Shown one piece after another: positions 43,603 through 51,762 of a stretch of DNA of 64,000 nt. Origin of the DNA: Microcystis wesenbergii NRERC-220 (GTDB lineage Bacteria; Cyanobacteriota; Cyanobacteriia; Cyanobacteriales; Microcystaceae); assembly GCF_032027425.1 (NCBI RefSeq), contig NZ_JAVSJA010000001.1, forward strand, positions 4,600,001 to 4,664,000, written 5' to 3'. Within the stretch, counting starts at the first letter, position 1. Each line of letters opens with the position of its first letter. Under the pieces are notes generated by a model. That model was not told the DNA's origin and did not search any database. It saw only the letters and a list, made by a program, of their open reading frames with translations. Made by a program: the position numbers and the translations under genes.

Positions 43603-44121
43603 TTGAGAGCGGAAGCCCACCAGGAGATCAGACTAGCTACCCGTCTAGAAGCAATACTTTACCTAAAAGGGCAGCCTGTCCCCTTAACCGAGATGGTGAG
43701 ATTAACCAACAGCGATCGCTTGACGGTGGAAGATGCCATGATCGAGTTAATGTCCGATTATGCTCACCGGGATAGTGCCTTGGAAGTGGTGGAAACCCCC
43801 CTCGGTTATAGTTTACAATTGCGGTCAGCTTATCAGAATTTGATCGAAGACCTGATCCCGGCCGAATTAGGCACAGGAACCCTCCGCACTTTAGCAGCGA
43901 TTGCGCTCAAAGGACCGATTTTGCAAGCGGATTTAATTAATTTACGGGGCAGTACGGCCTATCAACAGGTTCAGGACTTGGTAGAACGAGGATTTGTGAG
44001 AAAACGCAAGCAAAACGAAGGTAGATCCTACTGGTTAGAAGTAACCGATAAATTTCATCAATATTTCGAGGTTGACAATCTTAGGGAACAGGGTATTCTG
44101 GAAGCTACCGATCAGGAATAA
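43603..44121 (+). CDS. scpB: Segregation and condensation protein B
   Basis: This 172-residue kleisin-associated winged-helix protein works with Smc and ScpA in chromosome organisation. Both winged-helix units are visible (ATRLEAILYLKGQPVPLTEMV; LRTLAAIALKGPILQADLINLRGS). The only plausible start in frame is TTG at 43603, since the next Met is ~30 residues in and would cut the first helix. Confidence 0.9.
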   Translation: MRAEAHQEIRLATRLEAILYLKGQPVPLTEMVRLTNSDRLTVEDAMIELMSDYAHRDSALEVVETPLGYSLQLRSAYQNLIEDLIPAELGTGTLRTLAAIALKGPILQADLINLRGSTAYQQVQDLVERGFVRKRKQNEGRSYWLEVTDKFHQYFEVDNLREQGILEATDQE

Positions 44122-44257
44122 GGAGAGAGAGGGTATATTAGGGGTGAATGTTTCTGATCACTGAGCTAAACTTGAAGAAGATAGGGGGGACTTCAGGCAA
44201 TCAAGAAGAGCGATTTGTTAACCTAGAGCCAATAACCACTACAGCGTGGGAGTTCTG

Positions 44258-44608
44258 ATGACTTTTAATCCTGATTTTTTTCCCTGGGAAACCGAAGAAC
44301 AAAACGATAACTGTCTGATGCAGTATCTCCAGCAGCAGCATCCTGAAACCCTTGAGAGAATAGCCCAATCGGTCAGTAGCGAAATTAAAGATATTATCTC
44401 GCAAAACGTCAAGGGATTGGTGGGAATGTTGCCCTCAGAGGATTTTGCGGTACAAATTACCACCGACCGCGAGAATTTGGCTAATCTTCTCGCTTCAGCG
44501 ATGATGACAGGTTATTTCCTCGGTCAAGTGGAGAAGCGCCATCATTTAGAATCAATTTTGTTAGCTACAGAATCAATTAAATTGGGCAAAAAACCAAAAA
44601 TAGATTAA
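44258..44608 (+). CDS. DUF760 family protein
   Basis: This 116-residue protein is of a family restricted to cyanobacteria and plastids. The pattern YLQQQHPETLERIAQSVSSEIKDIISQNVKGLVGMLP and TDRENLANLLASAMMTGYFL is typical. I chose ATG 44258 over a GTG at 44246. Function unknown. A strong terminator follows. Confidence 0.85.
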   Translation: MTFNPDFFPWETEEQNDNCLMQYLQQQHPETLERIAQSVSSEIKDIISQNVKGLVGMLPSEDFAVQITTDRENLANLLASAMMTGYFLGQVEKRHHLESILLATESIKLGKKPKID

Positions 44609-44623
44609 TCTTCACCCCAAAAA

Positions 44624-44660
44624 GATAGAGACACTTTCATCGGTGTCTCTATCGGTTTTT
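44624..44660. terminator. Bidirectional terminator
   Basis: The 11-bp arms GATAGAGACAC and GTGTCTCTATC enclose an 8-base loop, with A-rich sequence before and TTTTT after. It lies between the DUF760 gene (plus) and a small ORF (minus) and could end both transcripts. Confidence 0.88.
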
Positions 44661-44754
44661 AGCCCCCTTTGGCAAAACTCACCATCACCAAAATCGAGAG
44701 CAGGATACCGGGGACAAGTAAACCCGCTAATAATCCAAATTCAGTCAGCGTCAT
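44659..44754 (-). CDS. 31-residue single-span membrane protein
   Basis: MTLTEFGLLAGLLVPGILLS.. ends ..VSFAKGG. This short, clean ORF has one membrane helix and its stop sits against a shared terminator. The composition is that of small subunits of photosystem, cytochrome b6f or NDH complexes, but I cannot match it to a named one. The conserved-looking terminator suggests that it is a real gene. Confidence 0.5.
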   Translation of the reverse strand: MTLTEFGLLAGLLVPGILLSILVMVSFAKGG

Positions 44755-44914
44755 AGGAGAATATGCCCAAAATTCCATCACTTCCCACTCTAACCCCCTC
44801 TTTTGGCCACCTCAACAAAGCTTAAGGAAAATTTAAAGCCTTTTATCGGTTTTTCTTCTATCAGTTGTCCGACTAGACAAACCAAGAGTCTTTTTGATGT
44901 GGGTAAGCGGTTTA

Positions 44915-45059
44915 TAAGTAGCTGGTTATAATTAAATTAAAAATGGATTTTGCCTTTAATCCCCCCTTGATCCCCCCTTGATAAGGTAGGGTTGATTCAT
45001 GAATCAACCCTACCCTTGATAAGGGGGGTGTCTGATAATTTTTAACGCCTACCTACTTA
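44915..45059. repeat. MITE-like element, family 3, copy d, with inserted palindrome
   Basis: It begins TAAGTAGCTGGTTATAATT and ends CGCCTACCTACTTA. The CCCCCCTTGATAAGGGGGG core is split by a 28-bp palindrome (44986-45013). The right end overlaps the last codons and stop of the minus-strand dehydrogenase gene. Confidence 0.85.
44986..45013. repeat. 28-bp perfect palindrome (family 7)
   Basis: The arms GTAGGGTTG and CAACCCTAC surround the centre ATTCATGAAT. The same unit is at 63866-63893, and a sequence-related perfect palindrome with the same arms and centre is at 56121-56160. Confidence 0.85.
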
Positions 45060-45918
45060 ATTCTTTTTTCAGTGCCTCATATAAAGCTGAATAATCGTCC
45101 TCTGCGAATCCCATTTCTAAAGCTTTTTCAAGAAGGCGCTGTACTCCTGTTAGGGGAAAAGTGGTTAAATCTAACTTCTCCGATTCCTCTAAAAAGAGAT
45201 TAACATCTTTCAGTAAATGTTTAGTGGGAAAATTAGGGTTAGCATAATTTTCTTCTAACATTCTAGTTAATTTTTTGTCAAAAGTAGGCGCATATAAGGC
45301 ACTTTGACGCAGGATAGTCATGAACTTTTCTATATCTACTCCTTGCTGGGATAAAAAAGCTAAACTCAAAGCAAAAGCACTGGTTAGAGCGGCAATTAAT
45401 TGATTTAAAGCTAATTTTAACGCCGCAGCGGTTCCCACTTCCCCGATTAACATCGGTTCTTGTCCAAAATTTGCTAATAAATTTGACCATTGATGGAACT
45501 GTTTCTCCGTTGCTCCCACCATAACTAAGAGAGTCCCATTTTTAGCTTCGGGAATACTTCCTAACACGGGTGCTTCTAGATATTCTCCCCCTTTAGCCAC
45601 AATTTGATCTCGCAGTTGTTTACTTTCAGAAGGGGCAATGGTTCCCATCTGAATAATAGTACGATTATTGAAGTTGGATTGCTCGGAATTTAATCCTAAA
45701 ACCTCTTGGATAGCGGCGGCATTAGTTAACATTAAAATCAGACAATCTGCCTCTTGAATGACTTGCTCAGGAGAGCTAACTGTTTTGGCTCCCAACTGCT
45801 GTAAAGGTGCTAATTTTTCTAAGGTGCGATTATAGGCAATAACAGGAATTTTCTGATTTAATAATCTTTCTACCATCGGCGTTCCCATTAATCCTGTTCC
45901 CAAAAATCCAACTTTCAT
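45049..45918 (-). CDS. 3-hydroxyisobutyrate dehydrogenase-like oxidoreductase
   Basis: This 289-residue NAD(P)-dependent beta-hydroxyacid dehydrogenase has the Rossmann motif GFLGTGLMGTPM at 4-15, the substrate-binding segment APVLGS near 118 and a catalytic Lys in ALKLALNQL near 168. It is close to glyoxylate/succinic semialdehyde reductases of this family. The last codons (LSR and stop) are contributed by the terminal inverted repeat of the family-3 element, so the native C-terminus was slightly changed. Confidence 0.88.
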   Translation of the reverse strand: MKVGFLGTGLMGTPMVERLLNQKIPVIAYNRTLEKLAPLQQLGAKTVSSPEQVIQEADCLILMLTNAAAIQEVLGLNSEQSNFNNRTIIQMGTIAPSESKQLRDQIVAKGGEYLEAPVLGSIPEAKNGTLLVMVGATEKQFHQWSNLLANFGQEPMLIGEVGTAAALKLALNQLIAALTSAFALSLAFLSQQGVDIEKFMTILRQSALYAPTFDKKLTRMLEENYANPNFPTKHLLKDVNLFLEESEKLDLTTFPLTGVQRLLEKALEMGFAEDDYSALYEALKKELSR

Positions 45919-45944
45919 AACTCGCTTTTTTCCTGATTTAGTGA

Positions 45945-46604
45945 TTAGTTTTTACTTGTTTTTATGGCTGTCCAATGACGATTAGAAGACTGATAAATTT
46001 TAATATTTTTTAATCCCGACTGCTGGATTAAATCGGCAATTTCTGCTAGGGTAAAAGCCGCTCGCAGCGAGTCTTGAAATAGTTGCGCTTGTCGGGGAGA
46101 AAAATTAGGATCGATTTCCCTCACCATCCCCTGGATTATTTCCTCGGAATCAGGACGGAATAAATCTCTTAAAAAAATGCCCCCATTCGGTTTTAAAACT
46201 CGCTTAATTTCGCGTAAAAAAGGCAGAGGATTTTCGAGATGGTGGATTAAACTATTAGAAATAACTAAATCAAATTGCTCGGATTGGTAGGGAAGGGTTT
46301 TTCCATCAACTTTTTCCAATTTGATCTTTTCTTGACAGTTAGCATTAAGGATATTTTTTTGACCAATTTCTAACATAGAATCGGCCAGATCAATAGCGAT
46401 AATTTGCCATTGGGGACGTAGTTGACTGATCATAATCGGAATGCGTGCAGTACCGGTTCCCACATCTAATACCCTAGCATTAATACCGGCCAATTGTACA
46501 GCTTCTTTAGCGAAATTAGTATTAACTTCGGTGAAGTCCATGGCATCATATTCGATCGCTTCTTCCCGATCATCCATTACTTCTGGTTCTAAAATTCTTT
46601 CCAT
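45945..46604 (-). CDS. SAM-dependent methyltransferase (class I)
   Basis: This 219-residue protein has VLDVGTGTARIPI (SAM site), IIAIDLADSML and FDLVISNSLIHHLENPLPFLREIKRVLKPNG, the Methyltransf_11/25 pattern. I chose the ATG at 46604; a longer frame to 46697 would overlap the next gene by 80 bases. It lies 14 bases downstream of the DUF6671-like gene, so the pair is probably co-transcribed. Substrate unknown. Confidence 0.85.
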   Translation of the reverse strand: MERILEPEVMDDREEAIEYDAMDFTEVNTNFAKEAVQLAGINARVLDVGTGTARIPIMISQLRPQWQIIAIDLADSMLEIGQKNILNANCQEKIKLEKVDGKTLPYQSEQFDLVISNSLIHHLENPLPFLREIKRVLKPNGGIFLRDLFRPDSEEIIQGMVREIDPNFSPRQAQLFQDSLRAAFTLAEIADLIQQSGLKNIKIYQSSNRHWTAIKTSKN

Positions 46605-46617
46605 AGAAAAGCTATCT

Positions 46618-47475
46618 TTAAGGATTACAATATTCACAATACATTGGATCGGCAGTTTTTTGACCGTTGGGAAAGAGTTTTTCCTCTCGATAATCACACC
46701 TTTGACAACCGTATAGTTCCAGTTTAATTAAAGAGGTGGGAAAGTGACATAAACCACAGGGTAAACCCGCTTTTCTTTCGATAATATCAAACCCCGGACA
46801 ACCACAATTAGGACATAATTGATTAAGTTTTTGAACAAGATTTGCTGTCGCGGCAACAATTGCTTTCATCCGCGTGGGATTGTGCATAGCGCGCATATCG
46901 GTTTCTAGGTGTACTTTGCCGTTTTTGTCAAGAATATCTTCAACAATTTTAACTAAATTTTTCTGGTCAGTAATTCCCTTAAAAATATGCTCAGAGTCGA
47001 GAGAATTTTTATCAAACATCACCACTAAACCATGACTAGGAAACCCGATTTTTTCGGCAAATTCTAAAGCAGCTGCTAGATTAGTGACAGTTTGGTGAGC
47101 GTGATTAGTTTCCGTGACTATTGCTTGACCAATTATTTCTAGATTATGGACTCGATCGAGCAATAAAATCAATTCACGATTACAGGAAACTAGCGGCAAG
47201 TTGGGATGGGAATAAAAACTACCCTCACTAGCAATTCCAATATCGTATCCCGACAGATCGATCGCTTCTTGTGCCTTGCTGCGAGCGGTTTCAATTTGTG
47301 TCCCGATGCGCTTAATATCCCGGGTAAAAGTGCCAAAGCGATCGGTATCAAAATTATCGGGTACAATCACCTTAAGGCCTATTTCTTGCGCTAAAATCGG
47401 TGCAATCACCCGCTCTTTTCCGTGCATAGTCCCTAAAATTGCTATCCGATCTTGAAACATCTTTTCTTGAAACAT
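46618..47475 (-). CDS. DUF6671-like protein with zinc ribbons
   Basis: This protein of about 285 residues has an N-terminal alpha/beta part beginning DRIAILGTMHGKERVIAPIL, a conserved HLETDMRAMHNPTRM and two zinc-ribbon pairs near the C-terminus (CPNCG, CGLC, CQRCDY, CEYC). I believe it belongs to DUF6671, but that is from memory. Two close ATG codons (47475, 47460) sit in a short direct repeat. Function unknown; the ribbons suggest nucleic-acid or protein binding. Confidence 0.7.
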   Translation of the reverse strand: MFQEKMFQDRIAILGTMHGKERVIAPILAQEIGLKVIVPDNFDTDRFGTFTRDIKRIGTQIETARSKAQEAIDLSGYDIGIASEGSFYSHPNLPLVSCNRELILLLDRVHNLEIIGQAIVTETNHAHQTVTNLAAALEFAEKIGFPSHGLVVMFDKNSLDSEHIFKGITDQKNLVKIVEDILDKNGKVHLETDMRAMHNPTRMKAIVAATANLVQKLNQLCPNCGCPGFDIIERKAGLPCGLCHFPTSLIKLELYGCQRCDYREEKLFPNGQKTADPMYCEYCNP

Positions 47476-47593
47476 CTTGATCAAGGAAAAAGTAAAAAAC
47501 AGCAATCAGCGAAAAGAAAACGGCAATTTCCTACTTAAGACTGTCCACTTAAAACTCACATCTGATAACTGATAACTGATAACTGATAACTGA

Positions 47594-47662
47594 TGGTGGG
47601 TTACGGCGAATACTAAATAGGTGGTAAAATATCTAAGTTATTGTCGCCTAACCCACCCTACA
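47594..47662. repeat. Short inverted-repeat element, family 6, copy b
   Basis: This is the reverse orientation of 38714-38783 (TGGTGGGTTACGGCGAAT.. to ..GTCGCCTAACCCACCCTACA). It touches the stop codon of the S1 gene. An AACTGAT heptamer run precedes it (47565-47593). Confidence 0.65.
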
Positions 47663-48544
47663 CTAAGTTTCTGGGGTTTTTCCCTGAGCTTGTTGTAATC
47701 TTTCTGCTGCTGTTTCCATGACTTCTGCAAAGTTTTCGAGAATTTCGCCGGGGTGCGCTTCGAGGATTTTTGTGGATAGGGAAATGCGATTTTTATATTC
47801 GTCAATTTCCGCGACTACCACTTGAATTGCTTGACCAACTTTAAAGAAAGTCATGGGAGAATTAAAAGAGGCTCCCGTCACCTGTTTAGCATGGAGTAAT
47901 CCCGTCACTCCACCGCAATCGACAAAAACACCGTAGGGTTGTAATTTAACCACGGTGCCACTTAATAATTTACCCACAGCTAATTGACTGATAGCGTTAG
48001 CGCGAGCAATTTCTCGTTGAGATAAAACTAATTTATTATTTTCTTGGTCGATTTGAATAAAAGTTGCGGTTAAAAGTTGTCCGATCAGGGAATCTAAATC
48101 ATTTTTTTCGATTAAATGGGAGCGAGGGATAAATCCTTTTAATCCTTCCACCTCCCCCGTCACTCCCCCCTTATTCACCCCCGTGACGCGCAGCTGCACC
48201 GACTTGCCACTTTCAGAGATTTCCCTGACATTTTCCCAAGCTTTTTGCAGTAATAATTGCCGCAGAGACAGGGTTACTTGTCCTTCTGCATCCTGTCCAC
48301 GGGTAATCAGAAAATCGAATTCTGCACCTATGGGTAAAGCTTCGGTAATGGAAGTAACATTTTCCAGGGAAATTTCCCTTAAAGAAATAAAAGCGGAGGA
48401 TTTGCCGCCAATATCGATGTATGCTCCATCGGAGGTGTGTTGATCGACTCTCCCGCGCACGATCTGCCCTTTTTCAAATTGATAATCGTATTGATCAAGA
48501 GCTTTGGCAAAATCGTCCATGGAAAAAGCTGGGTTCGGTGTCAT
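47663..48544 (-). CDS. Ribosomal protein S1 paralogue, three S1 domains
   Basis: This 293-residue protein has three S1 (OB-fold) RNA-binding domains at ~20-90, ~105-175 and ~190-260 (GQIVRGRVDQHTSDGAYIDIGG; LRVTGVNKGGVTGEVEGLKGFIPRSHL; GTVVKLQPYGVFVDCGGVTGLLHAKQV). It is shorter than the main cyanobacterial S1 (Rps1a) and fits the second homologue, Rps1b. It probably binds mRNA leaders. Stand-alone. Confidence 0.9.
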   Translation of the reverse strand: MTPNPAFSMDDFAKALDQYDYQFEKGQIVRGRVDQHTSDGAYIDIGGKSSAFISLREISLENVTSITEALPIGAEFDFLITRGQDAEGQVTLSLRQLLLQKAWENVREISESGKSVQLRVTGVNKGGVTGEVEGLKGFIPRSHLIEKNDLDSLIGQLLTATFIQIDQENNKLVLSQREIARANAISQLAVGKLLSGTVVKLQPYGVFVDCGGVTGLLHAKQVTGASFNSPMTFFKVGQAIQVVVAEIDEYKNRISLSTKILEAHPGEILENFAEVMETAAERLQQAQGKTPET

Positions 48545-48616
48545 GATAAATAGAATGGTTACAAATGTGATTTCGAACTGCTTCCAGTGTAAGCTGAAGC
48601 TTAAGGAGTCAGACCA

Positions 48617-49351
48617 TTAAGATTTAAGAAGGCTAAATAACTCTAGCACATGATTCCAGGCAGATTTGGCCGCCTTAGCATTATAACTAGCTCTTTGGTC
48701 GCAGAAAAAGCCATGGTCGGCGTTTTCATAGCGGAAAACTCGATGAGGAATCTGATAACGGGTTAATGCGTTTTCTATCTCATCCACTTGCTTTTGAGGA
48801 ATACTGGTATCTAACATCCCGAAAAATGCGTAGATTGTCCCCTTGATTTGGGGAGTCACCTTCACTGTCGCTTGGCCACCGCCTGGGGTTCCCGTGGTGA
48901 TTCCCGCACCGTAAAAAGAGGCAGTAACTTTGATATCCTCTAGAGTGGAGACAAGATAAACCACATGACCACCAAAACAAAAACCGATCGTGCCGACACC
49001 GGTTTTTTGCACCTGTGGCAAACTATAAAGATAATCGATGGTGGCTTGGATATCGCTGATTAATTCGGCTGCTTTGGTTTGTTCTTTGTACTGACGACCG
49101 ATTTCGATATCTGCCATACTGTACCCCGTTTCAAAACCCGGAGCGAATCGCTGATAAATGGCAGGAGCGATCGCTATATAGCCTTCTTGGGCGATTCTGC
49201 GCGTGACATCGCGAATATGGTCGTTTACGCCAAATATTTCCTGAATCACGATAATTGCTGGATAAATTCCCACTCGATCGGGAATGGCTAAATAGGCATC
49301 TATGTCAATATCTTTGTTAGGAATCGTAACAGTTTGCGTATTAATAGTCAT
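48617..49351 (-). CDS. Dienelactone hydrolase family protein
   Basis: This 244-residue alpha/beta hydrolase has nucleophile Cys in GFCFGGH, Asp in FGMLDTSIP and His in NADHGFFCD, the Cys-Asp-His triad of the family. It starts with NKDIDIDAYLAIPDR. The substrate may be a lactone or ester of central metabolism; unknown. Confidence 0.9.
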   Translation of the reverse strand: MTINTQTVTIPNKDIDIDAYLAIPDRVGIYPAIIVIQEIFGVNDHIRDVTRRIAQEGYIAIAPAIYQRFAPGFETGYSMADIEIGRQYKEQTKAAELISDIQATIDYLYSLPQVQKTGVGTIGFCFGGHVVYLVSTLEDIKVTASFYGAGITTGTPGGGQATVKVTPQIKGTIYAFFGMLDTSIPQKQVDEIENALTRYQIPHRVFRYENADHGFFCDQRASYNAKAAKSAWNHVLELFSLLKS

Positions 49352-49430
49352 AATTTTCTCGATGAAAAGCGGATTGGTTTTTTGGTTTTAAAGTAAAAAG
49401 TCAAAATTTTCCCGACGACCGACTCCTAAA

Positions 49431-50246
49431 TCAAATTAAAACAAACTTTGCCAAGGCCGCGGCCACCCCATTTAAGTCTACACTGGGGGCAACCCAATCA
49501 GCTTGATCCTTAACAGCTTGGGGAGCATTACCCATGGCGACACCGACACCCGCGTAGGTGAGCATAGAAACATCATTAAAATTATCACCGATCGCCATGA
49601 CGTTTTGCGGTTGTAATCCTAGGATATCTTCGGCCAAAAATTGGGTGGCGCTTCCCTTGGTAGCCTCAACGTGGGTAACTTCAAAAAAAGTCGGACTCGA
49701 TTGGGTAAAGTATAAATCTTGATTTTGATAGCGTTGCTGTAAATGCTGCCAAATCTCGGCGATAAATTGCTTATCTTCCCCCATGGCGAGAATTTTAGTG
49801 GTTTTGTGGGCAACTTTGCGTAAATCTCCCACTGCTTCGGCAATAATACCCGATCGCTGCCGATAGAATTCCGTTTCCGCGTTTAATTGCCGCACATAAA
49901 GCACATCGTCCATATAAAAATTAAGGGAGATTTTCTCCTTCCATTGGGGTTGTTCGAGATAATCTAAAAGATCGAGTGCTAAGTCGGGGGAAATGGGAGT
50001 ATGTCGATGGTGAACTTGGGAAACAGGGTCTTGAATCCAAGCGCCATTGTAAGCAATTAAAGGTAAACTCGATTTAAGGCGTTGATGAAAGCGTAAAGCC
50101 GAACGGTACATCCTGCCAGTGCCAATAGCGACGGGAATTCCCTTTTTTTGGACGGCCGAGACAGCTTGCACCACAGCCGGATTAACCTGATTGTTATCAC
50201 CGGCGATCGTTCCATCCACATCGACAACGATTAAGCGAATATCCAC
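49431..50246 (-). CDS. HAD-superfamily Cof-type phosphatase
   Basis: This 271-residue hydrolase has motif I DVDGTIAGD (8-16), motif II IGTGRMYRS and motif IV GDNFNDVSML, with a C2-type cap. It is of the Cof/YbjI group that acts on small sugar phosphates or flavin nucleotides. No operon partner. Confidence 0.88.
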   Translation of the reverse strand: MDIRLIVVDVDGTIAGDNNQVNPAVVQAVSAVQKKGIPVAIGTGRMYRSALRFHQRLKSSLPLIAYNGAWIQDPVSQVHHRHTPISPDLALDLLDYLEQPQWKEKISLNFYMDDVLYVRQLNAETEFYRQRSGIIAEAVGDLRKVAHKTTKILAMGEDKQFIAEIWQHLQQRYQNQDLYFTQSSPTFFEVTHVEATKGSATQFLAEDILGLQPQNVMAIGDNFNDVSMLTYAGVGVAMGNAPQAVKDQADWVAPSVDLNGVAAALAKFVLI

Positions 50247-50323
50247 AGTCTTTTCCCATTCAACGGTAACAGTTAACAGTTTGCCACTTCCCCCATCAAA
50301 AAGAGCAAGAATTAAGTGGTCTG

Positions 50324-51751
50324 TTAAGTATTGGGTAAATCTTGGTATTCAGCCAAAGCATTGATAAAAAAGAAGTCTCCCCAAATTAAACCCGTATCAT
50401 AGATTTGGCTGGGTCGAATCGCTGCGGGATGATGATAACAGCCATGGCGCAATAGACTCATCTCTGGGGCGGTTGCGTCGGGAAAATACTCAAAAGAAGT
50501 CAGATTCAAGAGAATATTATCGATCGCCTCTCGATAGGTTCCATAACTAGGATCACTGCTGGGCAAAGCTTTTAATAAGCGAATCATACCCGCTACTGCG
50601 ATCGCAGCTGCCGAAGAATCCTTTTCCGTAGCGGCATTTTTTTGCAAGGCATAATCAAAGTCCCAGGGGGGGATAAAATCTCCGGCGCGTCTTTGTCCAC
50701 CGGGCCAGCGATCAGGCAAATTTTCCAGATAATAATTAATGGCATCCTTGGCAATGGTTAACATTTCCGGATCGCCAGTGTAAATATAGGCCGTCGTGGC
50801 AGCATAAATAAACCAAGCTTGACCCCGGGACCAAGTGCTATCATCGCGCCAGCCCTGTTTTCCTTCATTAAATAAGAAATTTGTATAGGTGGGAGAGTTG
50901 ACATTTTGATCAAAATACCCTCTTTGCCAAGTTCCCGTTTTACCCGGGCGACGGTTAGCCCCAAAAGTGCGGCTAATGGTGCGGATGTGGGAAAGGGCCT
51001 TTTCTTGCCAATCTTTTGCTTCCTTGGGGTCAGGATTGTGGAGACTTGGCCAGAGCAGCTGTTCTATATTGACCGTATGATCCATAAAAACGTGCCAATG
51101 TTCTTGCTGATCGGTGCGATCGGCCTTGCGTAACCAGCCAAAAGTACCGATATCGGTGTGATAACTCCCTTTACCATCCTGAAAAGGTTGCGCTAGTTGT
51201 CTGGCTCCCTGTAAAGTGATATCTAAAGCTGTCTGTTTTTCCTGCCCCTGTCCTGACTGAAACCAAGGAGCAAACACCAGTACGTTATTGAGAGCGATGT
51301 CTTTGTTCTTCAAACTCGCTTCTTTTAAGGGATCGCTCCATTTTTTCGCCGCAGCCGCCCAAAATCCCGCATCAATATGGTTTGATTCCAAGTCAGCCAT
51401 TTTCCATAACAAAGCAGCAAAAGCTCCAGCTGCCCAAAAATTGGCCTTTTCTAACTTCCAAGTGCCGGGGGTGGGACTATTCCCCCTCCGTAGCCAATTG
51501 AAGAAGTTAAAACCCGATGGCTCTGGATGGGTAAGATAGGGATAGAGAATTCTCCGACGGGCATAACGATCGAGATAATCGATCGTAGTGGCTAGTTTCA
51601 TCTTAGCCAGATCGAGACAGAGCTTAATTCTTTCAGCTAGGGGCATTTTGGCGCGCAATTCCGCCGCCGATTCGGGACGATGGATAATCCGGACGGCCGC
51701 CGCACCGATCGCCGCCCCCGTACCTAGAATGATGAGAGTGCGTCGCTGCAA
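50324..51751 (-). CDS. Glycoside hydrolase family 88-like protein
   Basis: This 475-residue protein has an N-terminal hydrophobic anchor (TLIILGTGAAIGAAAV) and an (alpha/alpha)6 barrel of the unsaturated glucuronyl hydrolase family. DDSTWSRGQAWFIYAA, PPWDFDYALQKNAATEKDSSAAAIAV and the end YDTGLIWGDFFFINALAEY are typical. It would process unsaturated uronic-acid oligosaccharides, possibly linked to the organism's own mucilage. It lies 11 bases downstream of the R3H ATPase gene on the same strand. Confidence 0.85.
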   Translation of the reverse strand: MQRRTLIILGTGAAIGAAAVRIIHRPESAAELRAKMPLAERIKLCLDLAKMKLATTIDYLDRYARRRILYPYLTHPEPSGFNFFNWLRRGNSPTPGTWKLEKANFWAAGAFAALLWKMADLESNHIDAGFWAAAAKKWSDPLKEASLKNKDIALNNVLVFAPWFQSGQGQEKQTALDITLQGARQLAQPFQDGKGSYHTDIGTFGWLRKADRTDQQEHWHVFMDHTVNIEQLLWPSLHNPDPKEAKDWQEKALSHIRTISRTFGANRRPGKTGTWQRGYFDQNVNSPTYTNFLFNEGKQGWRDDSTWSRGQAWFIYAATTAYIYTGDPEMLTIAKDAINYYLENLPDRWPGGQRRAGDFIPPWDFDYALQKNAATEKDSSAAAIAVAGMIRLLKALPSSDPSYGTYREAIDNILLNLTSFEYFPDATAPEMSLLRHGCYHHPAAIRPSQIYDTGLIWGDFFFINALAEYQDLPNT

Positions 51752-51762
51752 ATTCCTGACTC

